From Mycobacterium sp. ITM-2016-00316 (lineage in GTDB: Bacteria; Actinomycetota; Actinomycetes; Mycobacteriales; Mycobacteriaceae), in the NCBI RefSeq assembly GCF_002968335.2, contig NZ_CP134398.1, positions 3,100,001 through 3,164,000 of the forward strand: a DNA stretch of 64,000 bases, given 5' to 3'. Below the pieces are notes generated by a model. It searched no databases. It was not told the DNA's origin and saw only the letters and a program-made list of their open reading frames with translations. The position numbers were made by a program, and so were the translations under genes. Shown piece by piece: positions 26,901-34,770 of the stretch (the stretch's first letter is position 1; each line of letters opens with the position of its first letter).

Positions 26901-28010
26901 CTACTCCAATCGGTAGACGCGTCGGGCGTTCTGGTGTGCCGTCAAATCGACCACTCGGATGGCATCGGCCAGACCCCACTCTCCGCTGCGCACGAAGGCA
27001 TCGAGGACCGAGTGAATTCCCCTGCGCCACAGCATTGCTCCCAGATAATGCAGCTCCGGCGGGCCGAATCCGTCCGAGGAGTACAGAATCTTGCGGAACG
27101 GGGCCATCTCCAGTAACCGGGCGATGAATGCGCTCGACCTTGCGCCGAGGTGGTTGATCGCCAGGCCGCCGTCGAGATAGACGTGGTTGAACGCCTGGGC
27201 CAGATAGCCGGCTTCCCGTTCGAACGGATAGCAGTGCAGCAGCATGATCGGCGTGTCACCGGCCTCACGCAGAAAGCTCGACAGGTGCAACGGATTTGCG
27301 GCATCCAGATCGCAATCCCTGTCCCCGAAGCCGATGTGGAATTGCAGCGGCTTGTTCAACCGGAGCGCTTGGTGCAGACCGAAACGAAGCAGCACCCGGT
27401 CCGTGAGGCGTCGGACGCCCGCCGCGCGCCATCGCTGCGCCGCCTCCCTGACGTCGCGCTGCGACGGTTCGGACAGGTCTCCGCGCAGGCCGCCCCGATA
27501 GGCCAGGATCGATTTGGTGGCCACCGCCCGGGCGCCCCGATCGGCGAGCATCGCCTCGAACGCGGCCGCATAGTCCCCCGGTTGCGCGGCAGCGTCTTCG
27601 GCCAGCGATTCCAGTCGGACCACTTCATGGACCCGGCCACTGCCGGCGCCCGCCATCGCAGGAAGATCACTGATGCCCTCCCCGAATCCGGTGTCCACCA
27701 GCCAGTCGGTGACCCCGGCGGCACCCAGAAAGCGTTGTGCGAGCTCGGCATCCGGAACCATGCTGCGAGCCGTCCAATAGCTGTCGGCATCGGCATGGGC
27801 AGGCAGGCCCAACAGCGGTGCACAGTGCGCACGCACCGCAAAGCCGAGTTGGGTGTCGAAACCGGAGTCGAAGGCGGCCAACGGCTCGGTGTTGGCCTCG
27901 TTGAGGCCGTTCTCGAACGCGCCCCGAGGCCCGGTGTGCGTCCAATAGCCGTGCACGTGGTGATCGACCAACGGGACCGCGCCGATGTGTTCGGCCAGCG
28001 GATCTTCCAT
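26901..28010 (-). CDS. FluG-like amidohydrolase paired with glnA3
   Basis: 369 aa, amidohydrolase-2 fold. Metal ligands appear in PLVDHHVHGYWT, QFHIGFGDRDCDLDA, LLHCYPFEREAGYLAQ and YSSDGFGPPEL. Its ATG shares one base with the glnA3 stop (TAATG), so translation is coupled. The same order, GS-like then amidohydrolase, occurs in M. tuberculosis Rv1878-Rv1879 as I recall, and fungal FluG joins the two domains in one protein. Role probably in metabolism of a gamma-glutamyl compound; unproven. Confidence 0.83.
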   Translation of the reverse strand: MEDPLAEHIGAVPLVDHHVHGYWTHTGPRGAFENGLNEANTEPLAAFDSGFDTQLGFAVRAHCAPLLGLPAHADADSYWTARSMVPDAELAQRFLGAAGVTDWLVDTGFGEGISDLPAMAGAGSGRVHEVVRLESLAEDAAAQPGDYAAAFEAMLADRGARAVATKSILAYRGGLRGDLSEPSQRDVREAAQRWRAAGVRRLTDRVLLRFGLHQALRLNKPLQFHIGFGDRDCDLDAANPLHLSSFLREAGDTPIMLLHCYPFEREAGYLAQAFNHVYLDGGLAINHLGARSSAFIARLLEMAPFRKILYSSDGFGPPELHYLGAMLWRRGIHSVLDAFVRSGEWGLADAIRVVDLTAHQNARRVYRLE

Positions 28011-29380
28011 TACAGACTCCAGGCCAGCCGAAACTGATCGGCGAGCTCAGGGTCTGTGCGGTCGGCGTAGGTCTGCTGCTCATAGCGGCGGACGGCCACC
28101 GTGGCGTCGACCACGGCATCGCCCAGGATGTCGCGGATCAGTGTCGAGCCCTCCAGCGCGTCGAGCACGTCAGCCTGCTGCGCCGGCAGGGTGGTGACCC
28201 CGGCATCGGTGCGCTGGGCCTCGCTCAGCGTGGCCGGGTCGACACGGATCTCGTCCGGAATCGGTAGCCCGCGGGTGATTCCGTCCAGCGCCAATCCGAG
28301 GATCGCCGCGGTTGCCAGATAGGGATTCGCGGCGGGGTCGACCACTTTGACCTCCACGTGCGCACCGTAGGGATTGCTCGGCCCGCCGAGCAGAAAGCGC
28401 ACCGCAGCCTCCCTGTTCTCGGTTCCCCAACAGACATGCGCACCCGACCAGTGGCCAGGTTGAGTGCGCAGGCCGGAGAGGATCGAACCACACAGCACCC
28501 CTTGGGCGTCCGCCAGACCGGCCAGCAGACCGGCAATCGCCGACTCTCCCTCCGGAGTCATACCGTGCACGCCGGGACCGCCGGAGAATAGCGGTAGGCC
28601 TTTGCGGGAGATCGAGATGTGTTGATGCGCGCCGGATCCCACGCTGCCGGCGAAAGGTACCGGCGACAGGCTGACCCGCAGACCATGTCGGCGCGCCGTT
28701 CGGCAGACCACCATCCGGGCCAGGATCAGCTGGTCGGCCGCTGTCACCGGATCCGCTGGAGCCAAGGAGATCTCGAACTGGTTGACACCGTACTCCGGAT
28801 GGATCTGTTCGATGGCCAGCCCGGATCGGTCGGCGGCATCGATCACGTCACGGACGAAGCCCTCGAACTCGAGCAGGCCTGCCAGGCCGTACTGCGCCCA
28901 CAGTGCCGACGGCAGCGCCGCGCCGTCCGGTCCGACGAGCACGAACTCGAGTTCATGGCCGACCATGCTGTCGATACCGGCGTCGGCCAGCCGGCGCTGC
29001 ACCCGCTGCAGGGCGCCGCGGCCGCAGTATGGATCCGGGCTGCCGTCCTGAGCGAAGAAAAACCCCGGCGCCCAGGCGATTCCGTCGCCCACGATGCGCA
29101 GCCCCGCGAGATCGATCCGGACACGCTGGTCTCCGATGACGCCGGTGTGTTCGCCGAACACGATGCCGGCCTGGTCGATGGCGAACACATGCCAGACCGG
29201 GCTGGCGCCCAGACCAGGTTCGGCGAAATTCGACATCCTGTGCAACGGCACCGCCTTGGCCAGCGTCAGGCCGGCCGGATTGACCACGGTGCCGATCACG
29301 GTCCGGACGCCGGCAGCCTCCAATGTTGCGATGGCCGAGGCGCCATGGGGTTCGGCTGCCGGGATACTCACATCGGCCAT
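28010..29380 (-). CDS. glnA3: Glutamine synthetase-like enzyme GlnA3
   Basis: 456 aa from ATG 29380. GS-fold landmarks are IDQAGIVFGEHTGV, the metal-site GHELEFVLVG, HPEYGVNQFEISLA, SGAHQHISISRK and NPYLATAAILGLAL. The conserved Tyr-adenylylation region of true GlnA is absent, as in GS paralogues that ligate glutamate to amines. Name assigned from gene order: bfrA, DHA2 transporter, GS, amidohydrolase match Rv1876-Rv1879. In other actinobacteria GlnA3 glutamylates polyamines, which would suit the amine-oxidising operon at 56-60 kb. Confidence 0.82.
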   Translation of the reverse strand: MADVSIPAAEPHGASAIATLEAAGVRTVIGTVVNPAGLTLAKAVPLHRMSNFAEPGLGASPVWHVFAIDQAGIVFGEHTGVIGDQRVRIDLAGLRIVGDGIAWAPGFFFAQDGSPDPYCGRGALQRVQRRLADAGIDSMVGHELEFVLVGPDGAALPSALWAQYGLAGLLEFEGFVRDVIDAADRSGLAIEQIHPEYGVNQFEISLAPADPVTAADQLILARMVVCRTARRHGLRVSLSPVPFAGSVGSGAHQHISISRKGLPLFSGGPGVHGMTPEGESAIAGLLAGLADAQGVLCGSILSGLRTQPGHWSGAHVCWGTENREAAVRFLLGGPSNPYGAHVEVKVVDPAANPYLATAAILGLALDGITRGLPIPDEIRVDPATLSEAQRTDAGVTTLPAQQADVLDALEGSTLIRDILGDAVVDATVAVRRYEQQTYADRTDPELADQFRLAWSL

Positions 29381-29400
29381 TGTGCTACGCGGCGCTGGGG

Positions 29401-29883
29401 CTAGAGCGTGATCTTGCAGGACTGGCCGATGTCGAGGGTCCGCAGCATGCGGCCCATGCCCAGCCACATGGCGCACGAGAGGGCGAGGTCGGTCAGCAGT
29501 TCGTCGCTGAACTCCGCGCGGCAGCGCTCCCAGAACTCTTCGTCATCGCGCAGGCCGGTGTGGTCGGCGGCGAAACGCTCGGCGAATTCGGCGGCGACGC
29601 GCTCCTGCCCGCTGAAGCCCGGCCAGGTCCGCCACACCGCGGCGTGCTCGTAGAGGTCTTCATCAACTCCAGCCGCCGGCCCGACAGAGTCACGCGTGTT
29701 CTGGCAGACGACGCACTCGTTGTCCAGTGCGATCACCATCCGGGCCAGTTCCCGGACCCGCATGGGCAGCCGGTTCTTGTTGTAGACGGCGTGGGTGTAT
29801 CCGGCCATCGCAACACCGATGTCGGGTGACTTGGTGATCCATGCGGCGGCGTCGTCATCAGCGAAATCTCCGATACGGCTCAT
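29401..29883 (-). CDS. Carboxymuconolactone decarboxylase-family protein under KstR box
   Basis: 160 aa from ATG 29883. An AhpD/CMD-fold protein: VYNKNRLPMRVRELARMVIA, then ECVVCQNTRDSVGPAAGVDE with a CxxC but no His three residues later, so the standard AhpD peroxidase relay is incomplete. It is inserted between the DHA2 transporter and glnA3, an addition compared with the M. tuberculosis order. A KstR operator lies 31 bp upstream, inside the end of the transporter gene, so it likely has its own steroid-responsive promoter. Longer upstream reading frames would run through that operator and are rejected. Confidence 0.82.
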   Translation of the reverse strand: MSRIGDFADDDAAAWITKSPDIGVAMAGYTHAVYNKNRLPMRVRELARMVIALDNECVVCQNTRDSVGPAAGVDEDLYEHAAVWRTWPGFSGQERVAAEFAERFAADHTGLRDDEEFWERCRAEFSDELLTDLALSCAMWLGMGRMLRTLDIGQSCKITL

Positions 29884-29913
29884 GCTCGAAGAATACGCGC
29901 GCACACCCTGAAT

Positions 29914-29927
29914 TGGAACGTGTTCTA
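29914..29927. promoter_or_regulatory. KstR-type operator
   Basis: TGGAACGTGTTCTA fits TnnAACnnGTTnnA at all fixed positions. Its last three bases (CTA on the plus strand) are the TAG stop codon of the leftward DHA2 transporter. It sits 31 bp before the ATG of the carboxymuconolactone decarboxylase-family gene. Confidence 0.72.
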
Positions 29928-32000
29928 GTTTTTTCCTCCGCGCGCGGCGGCCAGCTCGGCCCGGTCTTCGACCCACTGCGGCTGCAGCACCATCCGGTGC
30001 GCGATGCGCTCCAGCGCGGCCTCGACCTGCATTCGGTCCGGCCGCCCGAGGTAGCCCGGCACCTGTGCATCCCCCGTCGCTGCGCTCGCCCCACCGGCCA
30101 GCCTGTCGACCAGCTTGCTCACCAGGGCGTCCACCGCCACCTCCACCTGTCGCGCCCCGGCCTGCGTCAGCCAGAGCTGGTCGCCGGTGCGCAGGGCGTA
30201 TCCGCTCTCCACCAATCGCTCGAAGGCCGGCTCCAGCACCTCCGGCGGCAGCCGTCGCAGTTCGGCAATCTGACTGAGTGTGGCCGAGCCGTAGACCTGG
30301 TTGTGTCGGTAGATCTGGATGACGGCCCACAGCCGGGCGACATCGAGCTCACAGCCCGGATGGTCGGCCAGCCGGCGTAGCCGGATATCGGGTGAGTCCC
30401 GGAAGATCCGGGCCACCGCCATCTCGAGAATCTCGTCGGACGTCTCGGGTGCCGGCATGCCGAAGCCCTCGCCGAGATCAGTTGCCGATACCGTTTCCAT
30501 TTCGCGCAGCGGAATCTCCTTGAGGAACAACGAGACCGCGAAGCCGACCAGGGCGACCGGGGCGGCGCACAAGAACACCAGCCCCAGCGAGTCTGCATAG
30601 GCGTCGATGATGGGTGCGGCCATCTCGGGAGACAGTTCCCGCAAGGCCTGTGGCGACTCGGCGGCGATCGGTGGCGCACCACTGGTGGCCAGCGCGCCCG
30701 CAATGCGGCCGGATAAGAAGTTGGCGAACAGTGAGCCGAAAATCGCTGCACCGAAGGAACTTCCGATGGTCCGGAAAAAAGTGACACCCGAGGTGGCCAC
30801 CCCCAGATCGGAGAAGTTGGCGGTGTTCTGCACCACCAGGACCAGCACCTGCATGCACAGTCCGATACCGGAGCCGAGGACGAACAGATACAGCGATTGC
30901 CTCAGCAGCGAGGTGTGCGCGTCCATCGTGGACAACAACAGGAAGCCGACGAACATGATGGCGGTACCCGCGACCGGAAAGATCTTGTAGCGCCCGGTGC
31001 GACCCACGATCGAACCGCTGCCGATCGAGGTGATCAGCATGCCGGCCACCATCGGCAGTGTGCGCAGGCCCGACACCGTCGCCGATACCCCGTCCACGAA
31101 CTGCATGAACGTCGGCAGGAACGTCATCGCGCCCAGCATCGCGAAACCGACGATGAACGCCAGCACGCAGCAGACCGAGAACACCTGCCCGGCGAACAGC
31201 CTGATCGGCAGAATCGGCTCCGCCACGCGCAGCTCCACCCAGACAAATGCGGCCAAGGCGATGACGGACCCGACGAACAGCCCGATGATCATCGGGGATC
31301 CCCAGGCGTACTGAGCTCCGCCCCAGCTGGTGGCCAGTGTCAGCCCGGATGCACCGACTCCGACCAGCGCGATCCCGGCGTAGTCGATTACGGGCCGGGA
31401 TTTCCTGGCCAGCGCCGGGATGGCGATGGTGGCGACCAGAAACACCACCACCGCAACGGGGACATTGATCCAGAACGCCCATCGCCACGACAGGTGATCG
31501 GTGAAGAACCCGCCGAGCAGCGGTCCGATCACGGTGGTCACACCGAAGACCGCGCCCAGCGCCCCTTGATAGCGGCCACGGTCGCGCAACGGGATCACCT
31601 CACCGATCACGGCGGTCGCTGTGACCATGAGCGCACCGCCGCCGATGCCCTGCAGGGCCCGGGCACCGACCAGCATCGACATCGAACCGGCGAGCCCGCA
31701 CAGCACCGACCCGGCGAGGAAGAACACGATCGCGACCTGGAACACCGACTTGCGGCTGAACAGGTCGCCGAGCTTGCCGACGACCGCGGTGGCAATGGTC
31801 GATGCGAGCAGATAGCTGGTGACCACCCACGACTGGTGGCCAGCTCCACCGAGATCTGACACCACCGTGGGCAGTGCGGTGGCGACGATGGTCTGGTCGA
31901 GCGCAGCGAGCAGCATCCCGAGCAGCACAGCGACGAAGATGATGTTTCGTCGCTGCAGACTGATCGGTGCTGTCGCCGCGCCGGTGTCAGCGGCCGTCAC
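29925..32000 (-). CDS. DHA2 (14-TMS) MFS drug exporter with C-terminal extension
   Basis: 691 aa from GTG 32000. Fourteen membrane helices fill residues 20-520. Motif A is GKLGDLFSRKSVF, motif B-like GARALQGIGGGALMV, motif C GAVFGVTTVIGPLLGGFFTD, and LLAALDQTIVATALPTVVSD (motif D1) marks the EmrB/QacA group. A soluble tail of about 170 aa resembles a winged-helix or MarR-like region (LSQIAELRRLPPEVLEPAFE, ALRTGDQLWLTQAG). Length and position next to bfrA match Rv1877. Exports unknown compounds using the proton gradient. Confidence 0.88.
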   Translation of the reverse strand: MTAADTGAATAPISLQRRNIIFVAVLLGMLLAALDQTIVATALPTVVSDLGGAGHQSWVVTSYLLASTIATAVVGKLGDLFSRKSVFQVAIVFFLAGSVLCGLAGSMSMLVGARALQGIGGGALMVTATAVIGEVIPLRDRGRYQGALGAVFGVTTVIGPLLGGFFTDHLSWRWAFWINVPVAVVVFLVATIAIPALARKSRPVIDYAGIALVGVGASGLTLATSWGGAQYAWGSPMIIGLFVGSVIALAAFVWVELRVAEPILPIRLFAGQVFSVCCVLAFIVGFAMLGAMTFLPTFMQFVDGVSATVSGLRTLPMVAGMLITSIGSGSIVGRTGRYKIFPVAGTAIMFVGFLLLSTMDAHTSLLRQSLYLFVLGSGIGLCMQVLVLVVQNTANFSDLGVATSGVTFFRTIGSSFGAAIFGSLFANFLSGRIAGALATSGAPPIAAESPQALRELSPEMAAPIIDAYADSLGLVFLCAAPVALVGFAVSLFLKEIPLREMETVSATDLGEGFGMPAPETSDEILEMAVARIFRDSPDIRLRRLADHPGCELDVARLWAVIQIYRHNQVYGSATLSQIAELRRLPPEVLEPAFERLVESGYALRTGDQLWLTQAGARQVEVAVDALVSKLVDRLAGGASAATGDAQVPGYLGRPDRMQVEAALERIAHRMVLQPQWVEDRAELAAARGGKN

Positions 32001-32029
32001 GATTCCCCGGTCCTCCCCGACCCAGCAGA

Positions 32030-32052
32030 ATATTAGCTTTGCTACCTAATAT
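32030..32052. promoter_or_regulatory. Inverted repeat before the DHA2 exporter
   Basis: ATATTAG (32030-32036) and CTAATAT (32046-32052) form a perfect inverted repeat with a 9-bp spacer. A smaller TAGC/GCTA repeat is nested inside. It is AT-rich, 30 bp upstream of the exporter start and on its transcription path, as expected for a repressor site. The exporter's winged-helix-like C-terminal tail makes self-regulation conceivable but unproven. Confidence 0.55.
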
Positions 32053-32080
32053 ACGCGGGGCCGGGCCAGCGGCCTCGCGC

Positions 32081-32572
32081 TTAGCCGCTACCCCCGCCGG
32101 GCGGGCGCGACACACACTGCGCGGAGTAAAGCTCTTCGCCGAGGGTGTCCATCAACTGCAGCTGAGTTTCCAGGTAGTCGATGTGGCTTTCCTCGTCGGC
32201 GAGGATCGCCTCCAGGATGCCGGCCGAGGTGGCGTCCTGCTTCTCACGGCACATGATGATGCCGGGCCGCAGCCTGGCCACCACCTCGTATTCGACCGCG
32301 AGGTCGGATTCGAACTGCTCGCGCAGGGTCTGGCCGACACGCAGGGAGAACAGCCGCTGGTAGTTCGGCAGGCCGTCGAGGAGCAGAATCCGATCGGTGA
32401 TCGTTTCCGCGTGACGCATTTCCTCGAACGATTCTTCCCGGGTGTGGCGGGCCAATTCGGTGAATCCCCAATTGTCCTGCATCTTCGAATGCAGGAAATA
32501 CTGGTTGATCGCCGTGAGTTCACTGGTCAACTGTTCATTGAGCAGTTTGAGAACGTCCGGATCGCCTTGCAT
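32081..32572 (-). CDS. bfrA: Bacterioferritin BfrA
   Basis: 163 aa from ATG 32572, with AGGAG directly upstream. Ferroxidase ligands are in LTSELTAINQYFLH, ESFEEMRHAETITDRIL and ILADEESHIDYLETQL. The haem-ligating Met is in the RHAETITDRILLLDG helix region, as in other bacterioferritins. It stores iron as a 24-mer. Two IdeR-type boxes lie 134-205 bp upstream, between it and the divergent bfd gene, as I recall for M. tuberculosis bfrA, where Fe-IdeR activates expression. Confidence 0.93.
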   Translation of the reverse strand: MQGDPDVLKLLNEQLTSELTAINQYFLHSKMQDNWGFTELARHTREESFEEMRHAETITDRILLLDGLPNYQRLFSLRVGQTLREQFESDLAVEYEVVARLRPGIIMCREKQDATSAGILEAILADEESHIDYLETQLQLMDTLGEELYSAQCVSRPPGGGSG

Positions 32573-32705
32573 ATCGCTCCTAGGCACCTTGAGGGCTGGT
32601 CAAGTTCGCTAAAGCCGTGCGCATCTGAATCTAGTCCAGCAGACGGGGCCCGGCGAGAGCGGCGGCGGCGGTTCGAGAACAATTTTGGGGCGGCTGCGGC
32701 GCGCC

Positions 32706-32724
32706 GTAGGTGAGGCTAACCCTA
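32706..32724. promoter_or_regulatory. IdeR-type iron box (distal half of a tandem)
   Basis: GTAGGTGAGGCTAACCCTA matches the 19-bp iron box TTAGGTTAGGCTAACCTAA at 15 positions. It lies 134 bp upstream of the bfrA start. Confidence 0.6.
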
Positions 32725-32758
32725 GTCAGGGGCCTTGTTATGGACTGGCTACCCTTAG

Positions 32759-32777
32759 TTAGGTTACACTGACCTAA
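32759..32777. promoter_or_regulatory. IdeR-type iron box (better match)
   Basis: TTAGGTTACACTGACCTAA keeps both outer arms of the iron box and differs only in the centre. It is 34 bp from the first box. It faces bfrA on one side and the bfd transcript on the other, so one regulator could control iron storage and release. Confidence 0.75.
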
Positions 32778-32833
32778 CCCGCTGGCGGTCGACGCCGGCA
32801 CCCCGGATCAACGCGGATGCAATGGGAGGAACG

Positions 32834-33043
32834 GTGGCGGAACACACTTCCCGGTCGTTCGTTCCGGCCGGCGAATTCCGTCCGTGCAACGCGTATCTCC
32901 TACCGGCATCCACAATGGATGATCGCCATTCGACGGCGAACATGAATGCCCGCTTTCCAGACGGATACTCACCGAAATTCGGCCACGAAAACAATGGCGT
33001 CGCGCACCCCGGTTCAATTCGGTCGACGGATACGGCGGCCTGA
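32834..33043 (+). CDS. Possible small ORF between IdeR boxes and bfd
   Basis: A 69-codon frame from GTG 32834 with a well-placed GGAGG (32825-32829), starting VAEHTSRSFVPAGEFRPCNA and ending 4 bp before the bfd ATG. It is located exactly where an iron-regulated transcript would run. No family resemblance, and its codon use is less GC-biased at third positions than nearby genes. It could be a leader peptide, a real small protein, or chance. Confidence 0.35.
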   Translation: MAEHTSRSFVPAGEFRPCNAYLLPASTMDDRHSTANMNARFPDGYSPKFGHENNGVAHPGSIRSTDTAA

Positions 33044-33047
33044 GCCG

Positions 33048-33242
33048 ATGTTCGTGTGTCTGTGCACCGGAGCCACCACCCAGGCCGTCCATGACGCGGT
33101 GGCCGGCGGCGCAACCACGTCCCGGCAGGTGGCAGACGCCTGCGGCGCAGGCTCGGACTGCGGACGGTGCCGTCGCACGGTGCGGGCCATCCTCGCGGCC
33201 TCCCGCACCGCCGTCGACTGCCCGGTGCACGCAGTGCGCTGA
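33048..33242 (+). CDS. bfd: Bacterioferritin-associated ferredoxin (Bfd)
   Basis: 64 aa. The [2Fe-2S] Cys pattern is complete: MFVCLCTGATTQAVHDAVAG (CxC) and GAGSDCGRCRRTVRAIL (CxxC). Bfd donates electrons to bacterioferritin to mobilise stored iron. It is divergent from bfrA across the IdeR boxes. In this arrangement iron-replete induction of storage and control of release share one regulatory segment. Confidence 0.88.
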   Translation: MFVCLCTGATTQAVHDAVAGGATTSRQVADACGAGSDCGRCRRTVRAILAASRTAVDCPVHAVR

Positions 33243-33246
33243 GGCC

Positions 33247-34002
33247 CTACCCGCGACCGTCCACGAACGAGGCCAGCGCATCCACATTGGCAGCCTGGCC
33301 CAGCAGCTCGGCGAACAGCGCATTCTCCCGCTCGCTGGCCGCGGCGATACCCGGGCGGATCGGTTCCATCATCGTCTGCTTCACCGCAAGCAGGCTGTTG
33401 AGCGGCCGCGAGGACAACACCTCGGCATGCCGACGTGCCTCGGCCAGCAAGTCTTCGGGCGCACAGACCTTCCACACCAACCCCATACGCAGCGCCTCGG
33501 CGGCGTCCACCCACTCCGAGGACAGCAGCAGCCAGGCCGCGTTCTGCCTGCCGATCAACCTCGGCAACAGATATGAGGACGCAGCCTCCGGCGGCACGCC
33601 CAGGCTGGTGAACGGGCACTTCAATCGGGCGGTGCTCGACATGAAGGCCAGGTCGGCGTAGCCGAGGATGGTGGTGCCGATGCCCAGACCGACGCCATTG
33701 ACCGCACAGATGAGCGGCTTGGGAAAGGCGGCCAGTGCTTCGAGCATGCCGCGGAACCCGTGCTTGCCAGGCTGGTAGTCCGGGTCGGTGACCAGCTTCT
33801 GCATCTCCACCAGGTCGTTGCCCGCGCTGAAGGCGCGCCCGGCACCGGTCAGCAGCACCACCGAGACGTCCGGGTCCTCGGCCGCCGCCAGCAGCGCCTC
33901 CGTCGTCGCGTCGTAGAGCGCCTCACTGAAGGCATTGAGCGCCTCCGGGCGATTGAACGTCAGGGTGCGTACCCGATTCTCATCGGCGATCAACAGAGTC
34001 AC
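33247..34002 (-). CDS. Enoyl-CoA hydratase/isomerase family protein
   Basis: 251 aa from GTG 34002, crotonase fold. Oxyanion-hole segments are GAGRAFSAGNDLVEM and NGVGLGIGTTILGYADLAFM. The residues usually carrying the catalytic glutamates are replaced (SLGVPPEAASSYLLPRLIG retains one Glu), so it may be an isomerase rather than a hydratase. Its GTG overlaps the upstream EthD-like stop by 3 bp, so the two form an operon. Confidence 0.87.
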   Translation of the reverse strand: MTLLIADENRVRTLTFNRPEALNAFSEALYDATTEALLAAAEDPDVSVVLLTGAGRAFSAGNDLVEMQKLVTDPDYQPGKHGFRGMLEALAAFPKPLICAVNGVGLGIGTTILGYADLAFMSSTARLKCPFTSLGVPPEAASSYLLPRLIGRQNAAWLLLSSEWVDAAEALRMGLVWKVCAPEDLLAEARRHAEVLSSRPLNSLLAVKQTMMEPIRPGIAAASERENALFAELLGQAANVDALASFVDGRG

Positions 34003-34709
34003 GGATGCAGCGTAAGGGTCGGGGTCCACAGCACGTAGCGACTGGTCGGCACCGTGTCGATATCGCGGTCCGCGCCGAAACGCGCCACACTGGCCGCCAT
34101 CCTGCCCATCCGGTCGCCCAGATCGGCATCATCGGCGGCCCCGAAGAATGCGTGCAGATCCGAAACAGCCTCGATGGGAAACAACTCTTCGACGATGGCG
34201 TCGATCGGCGGCGCGTCCGGAGTCAGCGCCCGCACCACGGTGTTCTGGGTGTACCCGAAGGTCGCCTGGGTCGCGATCGCCACCGGGGTGTGGTCGACAT
34301 GCCAACGCTGCAGCCAGGTCGCCATGTCCATGTCCTGCGGTCGGCGCAGCAACGCGACATTGGCCAGTCCCGGGGTCCTGGCGCTCGGCGCGACGTCCGG
34401 CCCGGCCACGGGGACCGACTCGGTCACCAGATAGGCGGCCGATTCCTGGGATTCGGCCGCAAGCAGATCCAGCGCCTTGAGCAGCGCCGCGCCGTAGTAC
34501 TGCTGCGTCCAGATGCTGACCACCGCCGACACCGGCGGATCCAGCGTGGTGAGCGTCATCATCGACGCGCTGACCACCGCGTCGCGCACGTTCACCGTCA
34601 GGCCGGCGAGATCGAGTTCGGACAATTGGGTGGCAACCCGGGTCCGCAACCGTGTGCACCATTGTTCGTCGGCAGTCGTCGAGCGCAATGTGACCATGAC
34701 CTTTTCCAC
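33999..34709 (-). CDS. EthD-domain protein
   Basis: 236 aa from GTG 34709; ATG 34697 is an alternative with a better ribosome site (GGAAAAGG). The dimeric alpha/beta-barrel pattern is seen near residues 118-155: NVALLRRPQDMDMATWLQRW followed by HVDHTPVAIATQATFGYTQN. EthD-like proteins serve in degradation of ethers and other small molecules with ill-defined roles. Coupled to the enoyl-CoA hydratase. Confidence 0.72.
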   Translation of the reverse strand: MEKVMVTLRSTTADEQWCTRLRTRVATQLSELDLAGLTVNVRDAVVSASMMTLTTLDPPVSAVVSIWTQQYYGAALLKALDLLAAESQESAAYLVTESVPVAGPDVAPSARTPGLANVALLRRPQDMDMATWLQRWHVDHTPVAIATQATFGYTQNTVVRALTPDAPPIDAIVEELFPIEAVSDLHAFFGAADDADLGDRMGRMAASVARFGADRDIDTVPTSRYVLWTPTLTLHP

Positions 34710-34770
34710 CCGCTGAACCTAACAAGACGATCGCACCTGCCACACCCGTCCGCGGGGTCACAATGGCGGG

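Noticed and set aside
29884..30330. Upstream extension of the CMD-family frame
   Set aside because: It would read through the KstR operator and the end of the exporter, and the extra residues are Gly/Arg-rich shadow sequence.
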